Shown here: positions 58,824-64,000 of the stretch, in pieces | How the letters are laid out: each line of letters starts with the position of its first letter | Numbering within the stretch: position 1 is the stretch's first letter | DNA from: Candidatus Bipolaricaulota bacterium | Lineage (GTDB): Bacteria > Bipolaricaulota > Bipolaricaulia > Bipolaricaulales > Bipolaricaulaceae | Length of the DNA: 64,000 nucleotides | NCBI GenBank assembly: GCA_014360985.1 | Contig: JACIWK010000005.1 | Span: 1-64,000 of the forward strand | Direction: 5' to 3' | Made by a program: the position numbers and the translations under genes | The notes under the pieces: model-generated | Database searches by the model: none | What the model saw: only the letters and a program-made list of their open reading frames with translations | What the model was told of the DNA's origin: nothing

Positions 58824-61694
58824 ATGGCGGCCCTCCTGCGGCTGGCGTTCACGGGCTTGGCGGCGTCCCTGTTCGCGTTGGGCGGCGCGGGCCAGATGAT
58901 CTCCCTGTCCGTCGTCTCCCCGCCCCGGACCGTCCCCCCGGGGGAGTTCGTGATCCACGTGTTCTCCCTCCGTAACCTCGCGGAGACGGCGATGACCCTC
59001 AGTCTGGAGGTCGAGGTCCCCGATGGATGGACCTCGCTTGGGCTGCCGACCTCCCTGTCTGTCCTGGCCGGGGATGAGGAGGTGGTGTTTTTCACGGTCG
59101 CCGTTCCCCGGACGGCTCCCGCTGGCTCGTACCGGGTCCGCCTCTGGGCCCGGTGGGAACATGGGGAGGCGCACGCGGAGGCCGAGGTCCGGGTCACGGC
59201 GGTGGCGGGGGTGGAGCTCCTTCCGCCGCGTGGGGAAGCGGTCGGACCGGGAGATACCGTGTCCTATGACCTCGGTCTCGTGAACCGGGGGAACGTGCTC
59301 GATCGGTTCTCCGCGGACGCCTCCTCCGCCCATGGCTGGCCGGTGCGTGTCGAGCCGCGCGAGATGAACCTTCGCCCGGGGGAGAAGGGGACCATCCGCT
59401 TGGTCCTCTCCGTTCCCGCCGGGGCTGAGCCTGGGCGCGATCTCCTCAGCGTGACCGTCCGCTCCGGCGAGGGGGCCGAGGCCCGCGCCGCCTGGTTCAC
59501 GACGGTCCTTCCCCCGGGGCCGGAGGCGATCGTGGGCACGGTCCTCTCCGAGCTGGAGATGCGCCTGGGGGGGAAGCTCGGATACGACCCCATCTCCGGC
59601 CGTCGGCTCTCGCTCCTCACCCTGTCCGGGGGGGGCGAGGTTCTCGGAGGGGAGGTGAACCTTCTCCTCCACCTCACCGGACCCTGGGGACCGGCCCCGT
59701 ACACCCTGTCTCGGTTCTCGCTCGGCTACGATCAGGGGTGGGCGTGGGCGGCGGTGGGCGAGGTTGGCCTCGATCTTTCGTCGCTCCTCCTCTCGCTGGG
59801 GGCCAATGGGATGAGCGCCGGGATTGCAACTGCGAGCGGATGCGCGGCCCTCGTTACGGGGTGGAGGGGGGACGAGGGGCGATTCGGAGCGCGCGGGGTA
59901 TGGCACGGGGCGTGGGGGGAGCTGGGGATGGCGGTGCGGGAGACGCGAGGGGCGGACCACGTCCGCGCCGGGGCCCTGTGGGTCACGGGCTGGATCGCGG
60001 ACGGCCTCGCCGTGCACGGGGAGACGGGGCTCGCGCTCGTGGATCCGTACCGTGACGTAGCGCTCCTCGTTGGCCTTACCGCCACGGCGGGAACGACTCT
60101 GGATCTCCAGGCCGACCTCTATGCGGTGGGGCCACGATTCCCCAGTCCCCGCTCAGACCGGGCGGGAATCAGCCTGTCCGGGCAGCTGATGGTGGATCCG
60201 GTGGGGCTCGCGTTCACAACGCGGTGGGAGAGGGACAACGTCCTCGACATCGCGCTCGTCCCGACCATGGTCCACTCCGACCTCACCGCTGCGGTTGGTT
60301 GGTCCCCCGCGGGGTGGCCGGCGGCGCTGTTCGCGACGGCGGCCTTCCGCCGCAACCAGGGGTTCGGTCCTGGTCCAGCCGTAGATAGGCGGAACCGCCT
60401 CCTCGACCTGGCGGTGACTCTCGACTACTCCTGGCTCGTGTTCCGGCTGAGCGGACGGTGGAGGTGGGAAGAGGACCTCATCGCGTCCACGAGCCAGCGG
60501 ATCGAGGAGTACGGTCAACGATTCACTCTCGCCCTAGGTCAGACGAAGGCGGCCCTCTCCTTGCACCAGGCTGTCGCCTACAGCGACGGCAGCTTCGCCG
60601 CGGTGGCGAACCGGGTCGGCGTCGAGTGGCTCACGCCGGCCGGCCTGGCCCTCGGTTTCCACCATGCCTCGGACGGGGGGGGCGTGGGGATCGAGATCCC
60701 GTTCGCCTTTTCCCCTGCCACCTCGATCACCGCCCGTCTCGATGTGCGGTGGGCCTCTTCAGGCGAAGCGCGCGCCCTCTACGGGGAGGTCGGCTTCGAG
60801 CACGGGTTCGTCGCTACCCCGCCGTTCCTCCCCGTCAAGGGGTGGGTCGAGGGCACGGTGTTCGTGGACGAGAACGGCAATGGCCGGCCGGACCCTAGGG
60901 AGCCGGGGGTAACGGGGGTGGTGCTGGCCGTGGACGGGACCCAAGTGTCGACCGGGGCCGACGGGCGGTTCGTGTTCCCCCCTCTGGCTCCCGGGATCTA
61001 CGTACTCAGCATCGACCGCCTACCGGCGGGGGTCCGCCCCCAGGTCGAGCTCCCCCTCGAGGTCGAGGTCGTACTCGCCGGCCGGACGATCGTGCACATC
61101 CCCTGTGAGCGGTTGGGTGAGATCTCCGGCGTGGTGTACGACGACCAGGACAGGAGCGGGACCCGCGACGCGGGTGAGGGAGGATTGGGTCGGGTGCGCC
61201 TCGTCCTCGAGCGGGACGGGGAGATGGTCGCGGAGGCCTATACCAATCCGTTGGGGGCGTTTTCGTTCCTCGACCTCCCGGAGGGCGAGTACTGGGTAAG
61301 GGTGGATGCGATCTCCCTCCCCGAGCGCCACGAGCTCACCACCCCGGTGGCGGTGGTGGTGTGGCTCCCGCCGGGTGCGACCGAAGAGGTGCTGTTCGGG
61401 GCCTGGCAGAGGCCGCGACCGGTCGTGGTCGTGTACCAACCCCCGGTTGCTGACTTCACGTGGGAGCCGCGCGTCCCTCGGGCCGGGGAACCTGTCGCGT
61501 TCGATGCGCGGGCGTCACTGGGGGAGATCGTGAACTATGACTGGGATTTCACCGGTGACGGCGTGTTCGATGCCGAAGGGGTCCGCGTGGCGTGGATGTT
61601 CCCCGAGCCGGGGTTCTACCTCGTGACCTTGCTCGTGACCGACCGCGACGGCCTTCAAGACCGGGCCGAGCTCCTCGTCCAGATTAGACCGTGA
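58824..61694 (+). CDS. large outer-surface protein: NEW3-like, predicted beta-barrel, SdrD-like and PKD domains
   Basis: 956 residues, exported. Two NEW3/CARDB-like Ig domains (about 25-125, 130-235; VPPGEFVIHVFSLRN, VGPGDTVSYDLGLVNRGN) precede a long middle part (about 245-670) of alternating aromatic strands (LSRFSLGYDQGWAWAAVG, VGLAFTTRWER) that reads like an outer-membrane beta-barrel. Two SdrD B-like domains (VFVDENGNGRPDPREPGV, VVYDDQDRSGTRDAGEGG) and a PKD-like end (YDWDFTGDGVFDAEG) follow. The order barrel plus SdrD is reminiscent of usher-like exporters. ATG 58824 is the first start with a signal peptide; no ribosome site. Confidence 0.78.
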   Translation: MAALLRLAFTGLAASLFALGGAGQMISLSVVSPPRTVPPGEFVIHVFSLRNLAETAMTLSLEVEVPDGWTSLGLPTSLSVLAGDEEVVFFTVAVPRTAPAGSYRVRLWARWEHGEAHAEAEVRVTAVAGVELLPPRGEAVGPGDTVSYDLGLVNRGNVLDRFSADASSAHGWPVRVEPREMNLRPGEKGTIRLVLSVPAGAEPGRDLLSVTVRSGEGAEARAAWFTTVLPPGPEAIVGTVLSELEMRLGGKLGYDPISGRRLSLLTLSGGGEVLGGEVNLLLHLTGPWGPAPYTLSRFSLGYDQGWAWAAVGEVGLDLSSLLLSLGANGMSAGIATASGCAALVTGWRGDEGRFGARGVWHGAWGELGMAVRETRGADHVRAGALWVTGWIADGLAVHGETGLALVDPYRDVALLVGLTATAGTTLDLQADLYAVGPRFPSPRSDRAGISLSGQLMVDPVGLAFTTRWERDNVLDIALVPTMVHSDLTAAVGWSPAGWPAALFATAAFRRNQGFGPGPAVDRRNRLLDLAVTLDYSWLVFRLSGRWRWEEDLIASTSQRIEEYGQRFTLALGQTKAALSLHQAVAYSDGSFAAVANRVGVEWLTPAGLALGFHHASDGGGVGIEIPFAFSPATSITARLDVRWASSGEARALYGEVGFEHGFVATPPFLPVKGWVEGTVFVDENGNGRPDPREPGVTGVVLAVDGTQVSTGADGRFVFPPLAPGIYVLSIDRLPAGVRPQVELPLEVEVVLAGRTIVHIPCERLGEISGVVYDDQDRSGTRDAGEGGLGRVRLVLERDGEMVAEAYTNPLGAFSFLDLPEGEYWVRVDAISLPERHELTTPVAVVVWLPPGATEEVLFGAWQRPRPVVVVYQPPVADFTWEPRVPRAGEPVAFDARASLGEIVNYDWDFTGDGVFDAEGVRVAWMFPEPGFYLVTLLVTDRDGLQDRAELLVQIRP

Positions 61695-61795
61695 GTCAGG
61701 GTTCCGTTCCGTTACGGCATCCCCGTTCCTCGGGGTGGGCGCCACGCTATCGGTTGTTCCTAACGACGATCCCGCCTCTGGATGTACCGATCACT

Positions 61796-63367
61796 TCAGG
61801 GGGGGCCGTACCCGCCGCCACCGGGGGTGCGGACGCTCAGGACCTCCCCCGGGCGGAGGTCGAACTCGGCCTTGCCGGGGAGGGGGATCTCCTCGCCGTC
61901 TCGGATGAGGACGTTCTCGCCAGGCGCTCCCGGCTCCCCGCCGGCGAGGCCGTACGGCCGGGTCACGCGGCGGTCGGCCAGGAGCGAGACGCGGGCGGTG
62001 TGCCCGAGCGGGGTGAGGTCGCGGCGGATCCCCCCCCCCCCCCCGAACCGTCCCCTGCCCCCAGTCCCGGGCCTAAGCTCGTGCCGCTCCACGCGGAGGG
62101 GATACGCGAGTTCGAGGGCCTCCACCGGCGTGTTGAGGGTGTTCGTCATTCCCGTGTGGACCCCGTCCACCCCGTCCCCGGTCGGCCGCGCCCCTGCCCC
62201 TCCCCCGATCGTCTCGTAGAACGCGAAGGGCCTTCCGGTCCGCGGGTCGGTGCCCCCGATCGCGACGTTGTTCATCGTCCCCTGGCTCGCCGCGGGAACG
62301 CGGTCCGGGACGAGCCCGGCCAGGGCCCCGAGGACGACGTCGAGGATCCGCTGCGCGGTCTCGAGATTTCCTCCCACCACCGGGGCCGGTGGGCGCGGGT
62401 TCACGAGCGATCCCTCCGGCGCGGCGACCTCGATCGGTCGGTAGCACCCCGCGTTGGGGGGGATCGTGGGGTCGGTCACCGCGCGCAGGGCGAAGTAGAC
62501 CGCGGACGCTGTCACCGCGAGCACGGCGTTGACCGGCCCCTGGGCCTGGGAGGCAGTCCCGGCGAAGTCGACCCGCACCCGGTCCCCCTGGAGCTCGACC
62601 CGAGCCCGGATCGGGAGCGGGCCGCTCCCCGTTCCGTCGTCGTCGAGGAAGTCCTCGAACTCCGCACTACCCTGGGGTAAGCGCGCAAGCTCTCCCCGCA
62701 TCCGGCGCTCGCTATAGTTGAGCACCGCGTCCATCCCCGCGCGGAGGAGCGTGGCCCCGTACCGGGCGAGGAGGTCCCGGACCCGGACGATTCCGGTCCG
62801 GCACGCCGCGTGCTGGGCGCGGAGGTCGCCCCACCGCTCGTCCGGCGTGCGCACGTTCAGAAGGAGAAGCCCCTGCAGCTCCGCGTCGAGTTCGCCGCCT
62901 TTCCACAGCTTGACCGGCGGGATCCTGAGCCCCTCTGCGTACACATCGCCCGCGGTGGGGCACAGGCTCCCCGGCGCCGCCCCGCCGATGTCGGCGTGGT
63001 GGGCGCGGCAGGCGACGAACGCCACGAGGGCGTCTCCGGCGAAAACGGGCGCCACGAACGTGACGTCCGGGAGGTGTGCTCCCCCGAGGTAGGGATCGTT
63101 GAGGACGGCCACGTCCCCGTCTCGCCAGTCTCGCACCGCGACGAGCGCCGATCGGACGGAGAACGGCATCGCCCCGAGGTGGACGGGGATCGACTCCGCC
63201 TGGGCCACGAGCTCACCGCCTGCCGTGAACAGGGCCGACGAGCAGTCCCGCCGCTCCTTGATGTTCGGGCTGTAGGAGGAGCGGACGAGGTTCGCGTTCA
63301 TCTCCTCGGCGACCCCGGCCAGGGCGTGGCGGAGGACCTCGAGCGCGATCGGGTCGAGCTCCCTCAT
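61796..63367 (-). CDS. hyuB: hydantoinase B/5-oxoprolinase beta-type subunit
   Basis: 523 residues of the N-methylhydantoinase B/oxoprolinase family, which with HyuA opens hydantoin or oxoproline rings using ATP. Signatures include SPNIKERRDCSSALF, VLNDPYLGGAHLPDV, FVACRAHHADIGG with probable metal histidines, and YETIGGGAGARPTGDG. The C-terminal Gly-rich RFGGGGGIRRD is encoded by a run of 15 G on the coding strand. ATG overlaps the hyuA stop. Substrate cannot be fixed without the full HyuA and neighbours. Confidence 0.93.
   Translation of the reverse strand: MRELDPIALEVLRHALAGVAEEMNANLVRSSYSPNIKERRDCSSALFTAGGELVAQAESIPVHLGAMPFSVRSALVAVRDWRDGDVAVLNDPYLGGAHLPDVTFVAPVFAGDALVAFVACRAHHADIGGAAPGSLCPTAGDVYAEGLRIPPVKLWKGGELDAELQGLLLLNVRTPDERWGDLRAQHAACRTGIVRVRDLLARYGATLLRAGMDAVLNYSERRMRGELARLPQGSAEFEDFLDDDGTGSGPLPIRARVELQGDRVRVDFAGTASQAQGPVNAVLAVTASAVYFALRAVTDPTIPPNAGCYRPIEVAAPEGSLVNPRPPAPVVGGNLETAQRILDVVLGALAGLVPDRVPAASQGTMNNVAIGGTDPRTGRPFAFYETIGGGAGARPTGDGVDGVHTGMTNTLNTPVEALELAYPLRVERHELRPGTGGRGRFGGGGGIRRDLTPLGHTARVSLLADRRVTRPYGLAGGEPGAPGENVLIRDGEEIPLPGKAEFDLRPGEVLSVRTPGGGGYGPP
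62030..62044. repeat. 15-base homopolymer tract inside hyuB
   Basis: A run of 15 C on the plus strand encodes five Gly codons of hyuB on the minus strand. A tract this long is slippage-prone and would switch the last 89 codons in or out of frame. Confidence 0.85.
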
Positions 63368-64000
63368 CCAGCCTCCACGACGAGCATCCCGTACCTGTCC
63401 ACGGTTCCCCGGCCCCCCGGGGGGAGGAGGGCCGTCGCGTCAGGGCCTACGAGGATCGCCGGCCCCTCGACTCGCGCCCCCGGCGCGAGGTCTGCCCGGG
63501 GGACGACCCGCGCCGGGACGGGGCCGCTCCGGTCGAACCACGCCGGCCACGTCGCGGGGAGTCTCGGGGCAGGAGGGAACGTGGGCCGAAGGTCCGCCTC
63601 CGGGGCGGGAACGCTCGCCCGGACGCGGACGGCGACGAGTTCGACCTCTTCCTCCGGCGCGGCGTGGCCGTACCGCTGCGCGTGCGCTTCGTGGAACGCT
63701 CTCTCCAGTTCTTGGACCCAGGCTGGCCTGACCCCTCCCCGAGGAAGCGGAACGTCGAGCTCGTGGGCCTGGCCCGCGTAGCGGAGGGCAGCCACGCCCG
63801 TGAACCGCATCGCCTCCCGCGGCGCCCCCTGGCCGACGAGTTCCTCCTCCGCCCGCTTCCGCAGCCGGTCGAGGATCTCGGCCAGGTCTCGCGTCGGGAC
63901 CGAGCGGAGCGGGCGGACGATCCCCTGGCTCGTCTCGTGCCCGACCTCGGCCAGGAGGAGCCCGAGCGCGGACAGGACCCCCGCCGTGGGCGGGATGAGG
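63364..64000 (-). CDS. hyuA: hydantoinase A/5-oxoprolinase alpha-type subunit, C-terminal part
   Basis: The N-terminal part lies beyond the window edge; about 211 residues are visible. They match the C-terminal domain of HyuA: IPPTAGVLSALGLLLAEVGHE near the edge, then a helical region with EAMRFTGVAALRYAGQ, and a final beta domain ARVEGPAILVGPDATALLPPG. The ATP-binding N-terminal acetate-kinase-like domain is not seen. Stop overlaps the hyuB start (ATGA), so the two subunits are co-translated. Confidence 0.9.
   Translation of the reverse strand, partial: LIPPTAGVLSALGLLLAEVGHETSQGIVRPLRSVPTRDLAEILDRLRKRAEEELVGQGAPREAMRFTGVAALRYAGQAHELDVPLPRGGVRPAWVQELERAFHEAHAQRYGHAAPEEEVELVAVRVRASVPAPEADLRPTFPPAPRLPATWPAWFDRSGPVPARVVPRADLAPGARVEGPAILVGPDATALLPPGGRGTVDRYGMLVVEAG

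Noticed and set aside
1-64000. CRISPR arrays, rRNA genes and prophage modules.
   Set aside because: No regularly spaced repeats, rRNA-like stretches or phage structural genes were seen on either strand.

Overview
The window comes from a GC-rich bacterial chromosome whose codons mostly end in G or C. Housekeeping genes are single-copy and bacterial: gyrB, metG, glyS (alpha2 type), infC-rpmI-rplT, rplU-rpmA-obg-nadD, murF, trmI and dcd. The MinD-type ferredoxin ATPases, the many PKD, Ig-like, dockerin and SdrD-like secreted proteins, and promoters placed immediately before start codons suggest an uncultured anaerobic lineage. Bipolaricaulota (Acetothermia) is my best guess, but it is inference from gene style and not from a marker match.

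Layout. 1-4059: a metal-cofactor operon (NifX/NifB-like end, two ferredoxin-MinD ATPases, a COG1237 beta-lactamase fold protein, Mrp/NBP35 and Fur), then tRNA-Leu. 4169-17151: mixed cargo including a ComEA-like protein, two double-GNAT acetyltransferases, an Ig-like/parvulin lipoprotein, dCTP deaminase, a chagasin-like inhibitor, a GT4 glycosyltransferase, TrmI and iron-sulfur serine dehydratase. 17130-20231: a scar region with a palindromic element, a decayed polA end, a DUF3800 gene of different base composition and a complete IS630-type element. 20293-26830: Ig-like lipoprotein, glycyl-tRNA synthetase, amylomaltase and a lipid kinase. 26965-33336: an arsenic/thiol-redox operon (ArsR, ArsP, four thioredoxin-fold domains, DUF1573 with two dead rhodaneses, an internally deleted ACR3, a frameshifted ArsC and a CcdA fusion). 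33338-42008: translation genes on the minus strand. 42091-53541: membrane, wall and gyrase genes.

The most interesting region is 53939-61694. Two class I cyclic-di-GMP (GEMM) riboswitches precede small secreted proteins. Downstream lie a third protein sharing the same Ig-like module, a PapD-like chaperone-like protein with a dockerin, a protein with two cohesin-like domains and a dockerin, and a large predicted beta-barrel protein with NEW3-like, SdrD-like and PKD domains. Together they look like a c-di-GMP-controlled surface appendage or matrix system that combines chaperone/usher logic with cohesin-dockerin modules. The second riboswitch has a visible expression platform that predicts an ON switch.

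Decay is a second theme. The ACR3 transporter has lost the segment with its key cysteine. ArsC is frameshifted and lacks its P-loop arginine. The Prp protease next to L27 has lost both catalytic residues, and L27 here has no extension to cleave. The window ends in a hydantoinase hyuA-hyuB pair, with hyuA cut by the window edge.
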